Below, one piece after another: positions 13,060-26,200 of a stretch of DNA of 64,000 nucleotides. Origin of the DNA: Phoenix dactylifera (Eukaryota > Streptophyta > Magnoliopsida > Arecales > Arecaceae). The first letter of the stretch is position 1; the number at the start of each line of letters is the position of its first letter. The notes under the pieces were generated by a model. The model did no database searches. It was not told the origin of the DNA and saw nothing but the letters and a program-made list of their open reading frames with translations. A program made the position numbers and the translations under genes. Location: contig NC_052404.1 in NCBI RefSeq assembly GCF_009389715.1, positions 7,462,745 through 7,526,744 of the forward strand, given 5' to 3'.

Positions 13060-15384
13060 AATTATGATGTTGTTTGGCTTGAACAAATTTTCATATTTGG
13101 AGCTATTGTCATGCCTCTTGGTTGCTGGCTTGCTGCTGTGGCTTTTATGTCAATGTTTGTCATGGATAAACTGGCTTCCTCTTATGGGAAAAATAATGAT
13201 AAGAAATACCTGCTGCTGATGTATCTTTAACTGATGAAACTTCATTGCCTTAAATTTTTATTGCCATGGGTTGAAAATTTATGCATGACTTTGGTAGATG
13301 TGGTAGTTATGATTTTGCTTATTCTGTGAAATGAAAATTTTGTTTTGATGGTCTCAAGTGCTGGCAAGATGGTTGGCAAAATCCAGGTCGTCGGTTTCAT
13401 GGTTTGTGTTTATTTGATACCAAATCTTGTTTTGATGGTGTTAATTTCCATCCAAATAGGTGCCACAATCAACCTTCTCTTTTTTATGTTGGTGTTTATT
13501 TGATGCCGAAACTTGTGGGGCTTAACCTGATGTTGGTAATAATATCTTGTTCTTGTAAACTTATTGGCATAGGTATGCAGTACTCCAGTAGCAATGAGAA
13601 ATCTTTGCCCGAATTTTGCTATGAGCTTTGAGACTTGCAATATTGGCATCCTCTCTCGTTGACAATGCCAGAACTCTCAGAAAATATGATCTTGAAAAGG
13701 ATATAATTTCAGAATAGGATCCATTGAGGGAATCCAGAATGGATGAGACAATTTGTTCTCAGTTCTACGGCTTATTGTTATTCGTTGTTCATGCTACATT
13801 ATTCTTCTCCCTTCTTAATCTGCAGGATTTTGTGAAGGCTTGTAGCGGCACCTGGTAGGTGGAACTCAATGTTCAAAGCATGTTCCCCGATGTTCGATTT
13901 CAAAGAAGAAGCCGATGTCTGCATAAAAGGTGAAACTCAGGGCTTGGTCATGATATTTTTATTGCGGTTTTTGACGCCTAGCTTTCCAAATTCTTGTAGC
14001 TTTTTCAAATGCTGCAAATAATACTTATCCTGTGCAGGAGTTGAGACAAGCACTCAGCTCAATCTTTTATCTTGAAGTAGTTTGGATCAGTGTAGGCTAT
14101 GGCATGTAGCCATTGCACCATCTGAATCTACCATAGCGTTACAGCATATGCATAGATTGGTGTAATTTCTGGATCATTGGAATTCGTACCTTCCAATTGA
14201 TGGACTTGATGTTTCTCTTTTGTTTCACATGTACTGCATCCAAAAGATTTTTCACATATTTTTGACTGCAAAGCATTTTCCTTCGCAGAAAGCATGACAA
14301 ACTTTGCCTGCTAATTCTCAGCGCTTGGTGTCAATATTAGCACTGTCTTTGTGAAGAGGTATGAACCATGGACCATTTTCTTTAAAAAAAAAGGCTTAAT
14401 GGATTTTTTTTCATAAAAGTTTCCAGACTAAATTTGCTTGTCAGACTCAAATTTGTGAAGCCCGGTCGTGCATCAGCCCTTCTCGTATTGGCATCATTAG
14501 ATCAACCCCAGCTCAATGGCCCATAAACCCATGATATAAAAAATAAATTAATTTAATAAATATTAGAATAATCAAAATATTTAAAATTTTCAAAATAAAA
14601 GGATGAAGAATATACAATAATAATTGTAGTATATATGATATTAATACCATAAAAACAATAGATTTTTCAATTCTCATAATGTATTTTATAACAAATCAAT
14701 ACAAAAGATATATGCATTACCATCTAATAAACATATATCTTATAAATTTTTCACAACTGCCAAGGATCACACAAATCCAGCTAGGCAAAGGGGTTAGAAG
14801 TATGACACAAACATTAACCGATTTGGACGGCTATGTTGTTCTCGGAGTATATAGTTGCGTTGCTTCGGAATTAGCGGGGAGAGAGGGAGGGAGATTACAA
14901 TCTAAATTTTGGCTCCTACATGAACTCTAACAATATTATTTTCTCAAGGAAAAACTCCAATGTGTTCAAAATCTTGGATGATGCATCCTGAATATTTGGA
15001 TTTGGATAAATATCCATGCTTTGTAAATGCTATCTAATAATTCACGACATTTGTGGTAATAGTCTTTATGATATTTTTCATGTCTTGTTGTATAACTGAT
15101 TTTGTAATGATTTTTTTAAACAAAATCAAGAAATTTAGGATGGTGGACGAAATTGATCATGAAAAAATATGGTGCATTAAAAACAAATGGTAATAGAGCA
15201 TTAAAGAAAGGATAGAGTTAGTTCGGCTAACTTTGCACGATTAAAATTAGATTCAACGCCAATCGGTTCAGGATCTGTCCCGGAAAATCTAAGAACAAGA
15301 GTTTTTCCATACAATTCCTTCATGAGAACATTCCAATTCATCCTTCTCAGCTTTTATTCTTTCTTCTTTGTTCCTTGGACCAAG
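13060..15384. other. NDUFA5 3' region and intergenic DNA
   Basis: This should contain the NDUFA5 3' untranslated region and then sequence without a recognisable gene. Around 14520-14720 it is very AT-rich. Short open frames here show no domains or gene-like context. The right end is the 3' flank of the convergent LOB-domain gene. Confidence 0.5.
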
Positions 15385-16991
15385 TCAAGGAAAATGTGGA
15401 GACTGGGAGAAGCCATTGAAGTTGGTTGAGTCGGAGCCAAACTGGTGGTCATTCAGCTGGGCATCAAAGTGAAGGGCCTCAGATGGCTGAGCCAGTTGGC
15501 TCTGCAGCTGTGTCTGGTAAACAGCGATCTGGGCTTGGGTCTCAGCAAGCTCACGTTGCACCATATGTATCTCTTGCTGCAGCATTGAAATTATTCCTAC
15601 ACTCCCATACACCGGATCTCGAACACGCCAGTAGGCCTCAGAGGAGATGGCGTCTGCCGCCGGTGGCTGCTTGTCGGAGGGGAGTTGCTGCCAAAAAATT
15701 AGGTGCAAGTGGATCAATATATAGATCAAGGTTGGAACAAAATTTGAACAAACTTGGACATCCAATTCTAGGTTTGGGTTATACATCTAGGCATTGTTCC
15801 ATTTCATGGATAGGAGCCAAGTCACTAGATCTTGATCCTTAGCATGAGACCAATATTTAGTGATGACCAGGAGAGACAGGGTTTGCACCCTAGGTTTTGG
15901 CTAGGATATTTACACCACACTCAAATTATTGCAATGTATGATTCATTTTCTAGATAACCAACAAATCAAGGCAGTTCTACAGTTGTTACTTTGTTGCCCT
16001 TCTCCTATGAGAAGCAATGCTGGCTAGAAAGTATTGAACTTTCTGATGGCTGCTTATGGCGCCCAAATCATCCTCAGATATGTGCATGGTATCCTAAGAT
16101 GCACCATTAGTTGGTTGCTTTCACAAAATAAATGAGAACGCTACATTTTAAGACACCTTGCATGTATAACAAGGTGATTTGCCTCGCCAATGAAGCTAAC
16201 TTGGATCCCCTAGTGATTTCGCAAAGTGAGTGTTGTGCAGGTATAGATAGCTGCCATCAAAAGATGGACAACCATCAAACAAGATAATCCACGAACGTGT
16301 GCTGTGTTATGGAGCGTGTTATTTGATAACCGTCCATCTTTTAATGGAGGCTATCTAGAGATGCACAGCACTTTGCAATGCACGAACTGCACCGCAAAGA
16401 ATCCTAGTAGAAGATTAACTTAATTTTCAAAATTCCTGAATGGAGTATCTTGACTATGTATCATTGTTTGTCTCTTGAAGTTTCTTTCTTTCTTTTTTAC
16501 TGTTTTCATTTTTTTTTTTACTGAAAAGAAATCAATGACTTTAACAAGGTTACCATCACATGAACATATATAGAAACATGTGACCTAGACGTTATTTATA
16601 CAATGGGAGCATTGTAAGACTCTTAGCTCCTACGCCAATTTCCAACTTCCAATGGTACATTCATCCTTGTCATTCAACCATATCAACATGAGATTTATTA
16701 AATGGCCCAACTAAATGCAAAATCCCCATCTTAAAGTAGCTATAAGTTAAAAAAGAAAAAAAGAAAAGCAAATATAGCTAAGAGATTGCATCAGGATATA
16801 TATTTATAAAATAAGAATACGCTAAAGAAGGACACCTGCAGCATTCTACTGACATTGCTGGCACCAAAGATTCTGTGAACGCAAGCAAATCTGTGAGGTT
16901 GCGTTGATGGAAAGTGCGGGGCCAACACACAATCTTCACCGCATTTCTTTCTCAAGTACCTGCAAGCGGCACAGCGAGTGGACTTGGACAT
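15385..16991 (-). CDS. LOB-domain (LBD) transcription factor, LBD23/24-like
   Basis: Exon 1 (16991-16836) and exon 2 (15687-15385) join in phase 0 to give 152 residues. The N-terminal zinc motif is C7-x2-C10-x6-C17-x3-C21 (CAACRYLRKKCGEDC). The GAS block follows (FACVHRIFGASNVSRMLQ) and continues into exon 2 with ADAISSEAYWRVRDPVYG. A helical repeat, ISMLQQEIHMVQRELAETQ, takes the place of the leucine-zipper-like coil of class I members. The intron sits after MLQ, the usual place in this family. LBD proteins are plant-specific nuclear DNA-binding regulators of lateral organ development. The short length, compact N-terminus and QRELAETQAQI stretch recall Arabidopsis LBD23/LBD24. I chose the ATG at 16991 because family members start a few residues before the first cysteine. 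An upstream in-frame ATG at 17036 would add 15 residues. Confidence 0.87.
16221..16378. mobile_element. Foldback MITE in the LBD intron
   Basis: About 55 bases at the left (GCAAAGTG, then GATAGCTGCCATCAAAAGAT) are repeated as an imperfect inverted copy at the right (complement of ATCTTTTAATGGAGGCTATC to CACTTTGC). The element is about 158 bp and almost all of it can fold into one long hairpin. It encodes nothing. I could not settle a target duplication, so the superfamily is left open. It lies wholly inside the intron of the LOB-domain gene. Confidence 0.65.
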
Positions 16992-19074
16992 TGTTGGCTC
17001 ACTAGATCCTTCGAAGATCTTACGAGAAATCTCCACAGATCTTCATGGAATCCAGAGATTATTGCTCTAATATTCTGCTGGTCAAGCGAAATCTTGTAAA
17101 GATATATTAACGAGAAAGGGTAAGCATTGGAGTCCAATACTGGAAAGAGCCCAACGGCTATAAATTCAAACGGGCGTGAAACGATGGACAGAATGGAAGG
17201 TTTAGAGGGAAAGGAATGGCGCTGAAGTTGCCAAATCTTTAGGGTAGAAGTAGGATCACAGCCATACATTGTGAACTCTAGTCATCAGAATCATGTGGCT
17301 GGAAACCTTAGATCAAGGTGGACCCTGATCATAGTATCCTGGATCGAATCATCGTCCATGGAAGCCTGGATCGGGCCCAAAACAATATAATTACTGCCCA
17401 TGAGGTGGCCCATTATATCCTAAGCCTAATGGCTGCAAAGTGTTCGAGTTTCGCTCGAGTAGGAGTTGCTTGACACCGAGTTTCCCTGCACTTGCAGCAT
17501 TTTGTCCACGAAATTCGAGGAATACCTGCACCTTAGCTTCCCAAAAAGTGGATTAATGGGGGCATCTTTTCCTGAGAGCAATACTAAAGACAGGAACTCC
17601 CAAGTTGAAAGTCTCCTAGAACTCTTGTAAGCTGTCCTACGTTGGGTGTAGTTTCTGTTGGCGGACGTTAATGCGGTTCCCATTGATTCATGTGGTCTTG
17701 CAGTGTTCTGTGCTATGATGAGATGGTCTATGCTGCCACTGATGCAATTGTTTCTTATCTCATTGGTGCTGAGCTGCATGGGGGCTTATGAGTTGGATGC
17801 AAATGATGGGTTCTGTCTTCTTTTTTTTTTGGCTTTGTCATGTTCTGCATCACAGGATTAGTAGTGTTGTACCTTTGTTTTTGAGATTCTACGGGCTGTT
17901 ATGAAAATATGAAGCAATCATGTCCCTTAAGTAATATATTTATAACCATCTATCTATCTATATCTATATATGTCTCATGTTTGAGAACTCTTCTTGTCTG
18001 TCTTCTTCTCCTTTCTTTGCCTCAGTCTCTTCCTTGTTTTTCTAGAGGTTGAATGGTCGGCCCGTTTTAATTACTACATCGAGTCCAGTCATTACACACC
18101 AACAATACCCTTAATAATGTTACTTAACTCCTGACTTTCATCCAAATCTAAATGTAAAATGCTGGTGTAAGTGGCATCATTGGCATATATTCTAAGTTGG
18201 AGTCCATAACAAGCATGTTGCTGGAATGGACGGAAGAAATGTATCATCAAATTGAGGACGGATACAGGTTTTGACCTTATGAGTGGCATTCTATATATGT
18301 TTGGACCAAAACTGCCACGTCCAACAACAGCATACGGAATGTCTAATTCCAAATATATATTACTTGTGATGCCAGAATGATTTTGAAAAACTTATATAAC
18401 TAAGTTTACGTTTCTGAAAAATAATTCTGTGGCAATTCCAAGCACAAGCTTTTTAAATGGGAAGACGGTTAGCAAGCATAGTACAGCATTTATAACTGTT
18501 CGAGGGCTATAGTGGAGTGTATTGCTTCCTCTTTTTTTTTTACTGGGTTACGCATCCCATCATGTTACAAATATTTAGTAAAAAAACACATAGAACAAGT
18601 CGTCTGGTATTCTGCTGATTGTCTGATCTGACTAAGTATTTCTCAACCGAGCCGCATTGGTATTCATGTTGTAGATCTGAATTTGTTTATTTGTTTTAAT
18701 CAACAATTATTAGCTCTTTCATTTATGAGCAGATGTAAACCAGCCAGTAGTTTACTGGTGTACGAACTGCTGTTCATCTTTATATTACGATCACAAGTCT
18801 TCTTTGCAAAATGGAAGATCAGTAACATTTTTTTCCTTTCCTTCCAATTAATTCTTGTCATTGAGCCACAGTGGTGTGGATATTTAAACTTTAGATGATT
18901 ACTCTTGGGTAAATTCTTTTGAAGGTAGCAGCTACATTTTTGGGCCGGTCCTATCACAATTTAGTGCTGCAACATAAGTAGATGATTACTTGTGCTGCAT
19001 TCCTAAGATAAGAAACATAAATAGCTGAAGAACTTCTCTTTAAAAGAAAAAAATTATAAATTTAGCATCGTTAC
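16992..19074. other. LBD upstream region and intergenic DNA
   Basis: The first several hundred bases are the 5' flank of the minus-strand LBD gene and should hold its promoter. There is a short TATC-rich run near 17948-17970. Open frames near 17658 and 18092 have no recognisable domain. I see no further gene. Confidence 0.45.
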
Positions 19075-19495
19075 CTACGAGGATCCATGCGGGCGTGTAT
19101 TTAGTCCTATATCAGCTATACACCGGGTAAATCTTAGATACTTATATAAGACCAATGAACCCAAATAATACCTTCTGGCTAGTCTTTTGGATGAGGTCCT
19201 TGGTTATAACAAATAGTATCAGAGTAGACTCGACTTATGACCAATGTCGACTAGGAATGCTGCAGCATATGCCCATTGGGGTTGACCACGAGCTAATCGT
19301 GGTGCTTATGATTAGATTTGAATGGATTTGAACCCATGAAGATGCCAAAGCTTAGAGGGTGGGAGTATATGAATCCGTGCGGGTGTGTATTTAGTCCTAT
19401 ATTAGCTATACACTAAGTAGATCTTGGATACTTATAAAGAGCAAGCGAATTGCAATAATACATTCTGACTAGTTTTTTTGGGGTGACAGTTATCT
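19075..19495 (+). mobile_element. TRIM-class LTR fossil, family A copy 1
   Basis: A left repeat (about 19075-19211) contains GTGTATTTAGTCCTATAT and CTGGCTAGTCTTTTGGATGA. It is followed by a primer-binding-site-like AATAGTATCAGAG, an internal region of about 150 bp ending in a purine-rich tract (GAGGGTGGGAG), and a diverged second repeat (about 19366-19495). There is no coding capacity. The repeats have drifted considerably, so this copy is old and partly eroded. The same family recurs in inverse orientation near 49.6-49.8 kb. Confidence 0.72.
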
Positions 19496-20846
19496 GTTAT
19501 CGATCAAATCATTGGATGCATGACAGGATTGGTGACTCGCCAATCATTGGATGTATGATCTTTAGCATTCTCCTTAATGCCTATATCATTCCTTACCAAG
19601 CAAACTCTTAACATATGTCTTGTCACTTTTAAAAGGGCATTTTCTTAAAACTAGGTATACTTCTTTGATATTTTTTTGATTATTAAATTTTAAAAAATAT
19701 ATACGTGAGACATAATCTATTAATTTTATCTATTTCACATAGTCCGCTATATTATAGTATCATTTACCAGTATTTATAATACCTCAAGAGGAAGTAATGA
19801 AGGAGGCATGAAGGTGGAAAAGCTGACCGCTATGCAGATAGATTCCTATATCAAGTCGTGAATGATAGCGAAGCCAAGCCCCTTCTATAATTTGAAAAAT
19901 CTCTTTTGAGGATAGGAGAGATCTCTCTCCATGCTCCTCCCTTAAATAGAAGAAAATATTTAATCAAATTGGGACCATAAGTGTGATTCTCCTTGCACGA
20001 TCAAATTTTAATAGATTACGACACTAACCAACCTATCAGCCACTTTGTTTGGCTGCTTGAATAATATGTTTAAAATTAACCTGCCGGATCTTCTCCATGA
20101 ACCAAGGTGCGGTCAGACTCGGACCTATGAGCTGAGCGAGGTTGGTGTAAATCCTGGCGGCGGGCTTCATTCTTCTCACTGATGTTTCCGCGCCTGTGCC
20201 AATTTCTCACCCACCCTCGCTCAATCATTTTTTTTTAATTTTTTTTTTATGGTATTCCTTTTCTGTTCTTCTCCTTCCCTAATTTCGCTACTTCCAATGT
20301 TGACCCCATAGTTTGACCCCATACAGCGTCGGAAAACCCTAACCCGTGTGTCTCCCATCTTTATCCAATCTCTTTCCCTCTCTCTGTCAGGTTCTTGGAT
20401 TCTACTGGGGGCGAGGTCGAGGTACCTACGTGTTGTCCTGATCGGACCTAAGATCTTGATCTGTTCGGCTTGACGGTAAGCGCCGCTGATCGATCCTCTT
20501 CGGTTGATGAAGGTGATCTATTTTTCACGCTGATTGTAGGATTTTGTTGTATTTTTTGGGAATTTGGGATTTGAGGTATAAGTCGAGCTATTTTTTAGGG
20601 TTTGAGGAAGATCATTTGGTTTTCTAGGGGATCGACGAGCTACATTTCGAGTTTGGGTTTCGTATTTCATGATGTAAAAAGACTGGATTTTTTCTTAATG
20701 TAGATTTCATTTTATTTTATTGGAATGGACGAAGACAGGTTTTGTGCAGTCTTGGATGTGTTCTAAGTTGTTCTCCTGCTGATTGCAGCGAGGGGATGGA
20801 GATTCTGGTGATGGAATCCCCGAAAATGACCTGAATCGTTGGGCCT
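19496..20846. other. Intergenic DNA, then the leader of the membrane-protein gene
   Basis: No gene is visible up to about 20340. From there a pyrimidine-rich leader runs to 20475, where a good donor (ACG|GTAAGC) begins a probable leader intron of about 310 bp ending at TTGCAG, 20788. The second leader exon (20789-20846) carries a short upstream reading frame listed separately. Confidence 0.55.
20796..20834 (+). promoter_or_regulatory. Upstream open reading frame of 12 codons
   Basis: ATG at 20796 opens a 12-residue frame (MEILVMESPKMT) that stops at 20832-20834, only 12 nt before the main ATG at 20847. It lies in the second leader exon. Such short upstream frames often lower translation of the main frame. 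This effect is an inference. Confidence 0.5.
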
Positions 20847-23263
20847 ATGTTTGTTATGGATGCAAAGAGTTTAACAGAAAGAGATGTTCTGATCGACCTA
20901 GAAGGCGGCATAAGATCTGTAATAAATGGAGGGGAAGCATCCGGAGATGGTGGCTCCAGCGTCCGAAAGGCCAAAAGAACGCTGAATAGAGTATGGAACG
21001 GTTTTGTTGGCGTTGGTGGATCCATTAGGGACGAGGAATCCGTGTACTCGGGTGGCTCCACAATAGAGGGTAGTCTTGCTAATGGGGGAACTTTGGTGGA
21101 CAAGAGGTTTGGAGGGGAAGAAAAGTTGAGCCTTTTGGAGAACAAGACAAGAGCACAGAAGCCTAAGAAGGAGGGCTCTAAAAGGCCCCCCAAACTACCG
21201 AAGCCTCCCAAGTCTCCATCACTAGATGCTGCTGATCAGAAGCTGATAAGGGAGATATCTGAGCTTGCTATGTTGAAAAAGGCAAGGATTGAACGCATGA
21301 AAGCATTGAAGAAGATGAAGAATGCCAAATCAACATCTTCCAGCAGCAACTTGGTTGCCTTGATTATTACTGCTCTCTTCTGCCTCGTGATAATTTGGCA
21401 AGGTTAGCAGCACACACGGTTATGGTTGCTTCTGCCTATTTGTTGATCATTGCGTTTTGCTACTGTGATTTGGACTGGATAACTGGTGTTCTTTGCAAAT
21501 TAGGTTGGTAAGTTATGAGTGGTGAACATATTAAACATCAATTTTATATGTGTGTGTTCTTGCACTCATTTGATGTTTTGTCAACAAAAGAATTTTGCAC
21601 AAAATACTTGTTTATTGTTGTTTGCCTCATGTAGCAACTATTTCTTCAGATGTCTGAGTAATGAAAACAATTGTTTGTGCAAACTGATATTATCTCCATT
21701 GTCAACATTTGCAATGATGGGAAGAAGCATTTCATTTGCAATATCGTTCTTTGGATCTTCGCTTATGATTTGCGAGACTCTTGTTTGTCAAGTTTATGGC
21801 TGCATTGATAAGACATGCTTTAGGTGATCTAATGTCTGCCTAGATGGGTAATACACATTAGATCTTCTACATAGCTTTCTTTATGTAATTTCATTCTGCC
21901 TGGTGTGTGCATAACTAGTTTAAATTTTACGATGATACTTGTCATAGTTCTATTAATTTTTAGTTATCAAACATATTCCAGAACTTGATTCATTAGCATA
22001 TAGGATCTTACAAAGATTCAAACTTTTAGAGTAGATTTTCCTTTCTCATTGTTGTACTTCTTTGTAAAGATCTCTTTAGTCTTTTCAAGTTTTAATTTCC
22101 TATATGTATTATGTAGTCATTTGCATTTGGAGTTGCTTCCTTTTAATCATTTGGCTTCTTTAAAGACTTCAATAATGCTTATATAATCTCTGCTAATTAG
22201 TAACTGGCTTTTAAAGTAAAACTTCCTTTTTATCACTAGACATCTCTAGTAAGATCTCATAAGTCTTTCCTAATTTCATTCTCTGAATTTACTATGTTGT
22301 AATTGAATTGTTGGGTTATAAGGGCTATTTCTTTGGCCCTCAACCTGTTTTTTACCCCAGTCTTGTATATCACCTGCATGTGCAAAATGGTTCTGGATGG
22401 CAACTGGGGTATCTACAAAGTTGTGACATAAAATGAAGGATGAGCATGAATTGGTTGGCAAATATAAGCAGTAAGCTGCTTGTTGAGAAAATATATTAGA
22501 AAATCTCAGATGAAATGCTTGATCTTATTTTTGAAATGTCCAATCATGTGTCAGCGAAGCCAGTGTATAAAGTTAAATATGCTAGTCATTAGTCTTTTAT
22601 TTTCTGAACACCCTATTTGAATGGTTAAATTTCTCATCATTTATAACCTTGTGTTTTTTCTTATTAGGATTTTTTTCAAGAGGTAGTTCTAGTTTGAGCT
22701 TTCAGGGTTCTCCTGGATCTTCGGTTGGAAAAAGGACCGGACTGATCTCGGTCCAATTCTACAATAATGGCTCGGAAGTTGGGCTGCATGATTCTAGTTC
22801 AGCATCTCTCCCAAGTATGCTCTCTAGCACGATTTTGAAAGTTGAACCTCACCTTTCTTTTATCAAAATTTAAGTTCAGATAATTTGTCCTGGGATGGTT
22901 AAGAAAGCCAATTATTTCTTGTACAATGAACACCATATCACCTCTGGATGGGAAAATGCACCATTCATCTTCTTTTTCCTTTTTTTTTTTTTTTGAAACT
23001 CTTTCCAGGTGATCCTAATTGCATTAAACTGTTTTTTTTTTTTTTGGTCTATACTCAAGGCAACCATGGCATCTGTCACTAGATATCCAAACCCATCAAC
23101 AGTGGGAACTAGTGAGATACTGCTTTGTTTTGTGTCCTAGCTGGTATTTGGCCATGCCTCTGCTGGTTTGAATTTTGTTGTAATCTGGTGTTCTGTTTGC
23201 GTGGATGTAGGATCAGTAGCTGGGCTGGACGGCCATGGGGAAACAAGCAGAGGTGCAGGATGA
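20847..23263 (+). CDS. Single-pass membrane protein of unknown function
   Basis: Exons 20847-21402, 22668-22814 and 23211-23263 join with consistent phase 1 borders to give 251 residues. A stop codon lies in frame just upstream of the first ATG, which fixes the start. The N-terminal half is acidic and glycine-rich (LIDLEGGIRSVINGG). It is followed by a Pro/Lys-rich stretch (RPPKLPKPPKSP) and a conserved helical block (DAADQKLIREISELAMLKKA) leading into a basic coil (RMKALKKMKNAK). One hydrophobic segment (NLVALIITALFCLVIIWQG, about residues 168-186) can span a membrane. The tail is Ser/Gly-rich. I recall plant proteins of this shape annotated only as transmembrane or hypothetical proteins and give no function. 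The last small exon is the least certain part. Stopping before it or a different donor would alter only the C-terminus. Confidence 0.72.
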
Positions 23264-26200
23264 GCGCCACCTCTAATCCTCTAAGAGCCATCCCAATACA
23301 ACGTGTTTCCGGCATTCTCATCCCATTGCAGGGACCAGTGATCGCAACCTGTTTCCTCATAATTCTATGCATACAAGAAGAGTTCTGCGCCTTTCAGGAG
23401 ACATTGCATGTACATGGAAATAAGCTTTTTGTTTACAATTTGCTGATCCTGCTTGGCCTTCTGACATACTTTTGGCATTTATATGCGCCTTTTCCTTCTG
23501 ACCTGCCATTCATATGCGTTTTGTCATGAAACACTTCTCAGCCAAGCCAGGAAGAGTGTCAAATGATGCTATGTGAATTGCTATATTGCACTTAAAAACC
23601 AATTCCTAATCGATCTTGCTGGAGTGTGACTAATAATACTGACCCCCCCGTGTTTGTTTCATGCACAACATTGCCATTGAAGTAAGATGGACAGACTTAT
23701 CAACCACCAAAACGTGTTCCATTGTTGGTAGCAGCAATTGCAAGAGAACTGCGTCTTTGAGGATGGTCTTTTGTGTCGATGAGGCTGATGAAATTTTTAC
23801 AGCCTGGTTGATTCTCGTCGATATATCATTGTTTTAAGATTAGGAGTGACTGATCTCCACCTTGGATCGTATATTCATCCCACCTGTGGAGAATCATTAC
23901 CATCCCGAATCGAACTCCTGCCTCTTTATCCAAGTAGCAAGAGGATGGTACTGTTGGGGTCGGATGGGGGATCCGGAATTTTAGTCCTATGGAAAGGATT
24001 GTGCCTTATAAGAAAGGACCATTCCTTTCCTTTCAAAGGATTGTGCCTTATAAGAAAGGACCATTCCTTTCCTTTCAAAGGATTCTTGTAAGAAGGATAA
24101 GGCTGTAAGAGAAATATTGCCCATTAAGAGCTGCACACGACACGCGTCGTGCGATACGTATGCACTTTTCCAAAACGGACTATACTTCTAATCGGAATGC
24201 AGTTATTTTTCTGCTCTAACAGGTACCATCGTAAGTATATGATATTCTTTTATATACGTTCGATAGGTTCGACCGTCTAGCTGCCGATGCATTTTGATGC
24301 AGAAGAGGCTAATCTTTACCTGCCCCATCTCTCGAAGAGTGATGCCGGCCGGAATTAAATCCCAACCCTCTTGCTCCAAGTGGCAAGGGCCGATACTGTC
24401 CCAGCAAACGTTCGGTGGTACCTGTTGGCACTCTTCATTGCGATATTTTCATGTAGCAGTTGCTTCAGAAAGTGTGGTTTAACGTATGGGAACAATATAT
24501 CTTAAAATGATCAACATCTAGCTTTTTCCTGCCTTCCATGTCACGTAGCTGTCAATGCCAGAAGTGGAACGATCCAGTCTCAAACCCAGCAGAATATAAA
24601 GATGCCCTCTATTATTAAAGAGGTGATTGCAGGATCTGAATTAATAGGAAATCCTCTTCCCTTGATCTCTATTTTCTCCCTTATTGATTGCCTTTTTCTT
24701 AGTTATATCCTACACCGCTAGTTACCATTTAATTAGAGAACTGATGCACCAATACTCCAACTATAACATATGGAATCCAGAAACCAGTTTTCCAGCCAAA
24801 TAGTTTCCCAAATTTTTTGCTTGCACAATTTATGTATATCCTTCAAAATAACAGTATAAACAGATAGTATTCTTTTTTGTCATGAAATAAATAGCTAATG
24901 AACCTTTCATAGAGAAATGACCTCACAATTTTCACCCACCTAGATATCAAGCATGATCAGCCCCCCAAGAATAAATGCTTCCAGACATTGTTGAAATAAC
25001 AAACAGCATAAAATATTATCCCACAATAAAGAAGCCTTACCAGATTGCTAGAGAATGCATATGATAAATGCTTTACCATTTGTTCCTTCCAAGGGTAGAT
25101 TTACCCAATTCGGTTCCTTCTTTACAACATGCATTAAAATTTTCAAAAAGAACTTCCTTTCCACCCACTCTTCCAATATATCTGAAAATCAGCAGTTATT
25201 GTGATCTCATCTTCACTGCAAATGACCATTTTAAAGAATGGTGCTCTTCATCTTGTTACCACTAAAGGCATGACACCTAGGATTCCTCTAATACAAAGTT
25301 TTATCACATTTTGCCTCCAGCATCTCAACTCGACAACACTAATGCCCTCAGCTAGACAGCTACCCAAAAAATGCTACCTAGCATGCCTAAATTAATTCCA
25401 GTACAGCATCACAAAAAACTTCACTGCTGTCTGAGTATAATTGCACCTATTATCTACATGTATCAATCATGGAAGAACTAAGAACAGCACCACCACTTGA
25501 TCCCTGCCAAATTTCTTTCTGGTAAATCTTCTGCTACATATTTACAAATTTTGGTATGATTAGACTGGACGTACCGAACATATTTACTCCAGCTGTATCT
25601 CGGCCATCAGTTATGCTAATGCTATTTTAATATGTATTCATATGTCATCACAAATTTACAGATTATAGATATATTACAGTTTAGTTCAGCATATACTTCA
25701 ACCTCGATCTTCTAGAGAACTGCATGAGATTTTGTTTGCTGATGCTTGTAAATGCCTTTACTCATGGGTAGTTTGACTCTTCTCAGCTATCAAAAAAAAA
25801 AAAAAAAAAAAAACTGATCTTCCAGAAGTTTTCTCCATAATTCAAATTCATTAATTTTATTTTTTCCTGCATCAATTAACATCATCATGCGTTCGCGTAA
25901 TCCATTACATACCATTGATTTCCTAAACATCTAATCACTTCATCTTTTTCACGAAGTGTAGTCAGACAAGATCTTAAGACCAACCACCACCAAACTCAAT
26001 GCAACTGGAGATTCGCTGGCTCTGAAATTTAAAACAATGTTCAAAATTATAGGGCGCCCAGAATTAAATCAAAATGACAACTAATTTATCTAATTTAATT
26101 CTAGGGGGAAAATTATTATCCTATATTGATGCATTAAGGTTTTCTTTTCCAAATTTTAAAAGATTGACTTTGAATTTACGATCTAAAGTACAATATGTAA

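Noticed and set aside
22649-22873. Start codon at 22649 as a separate small gene
   Set aside because: The frame is explained better as exon 2 of the membrane-protein gene, with acceptor at 22667 and donor at 22815.
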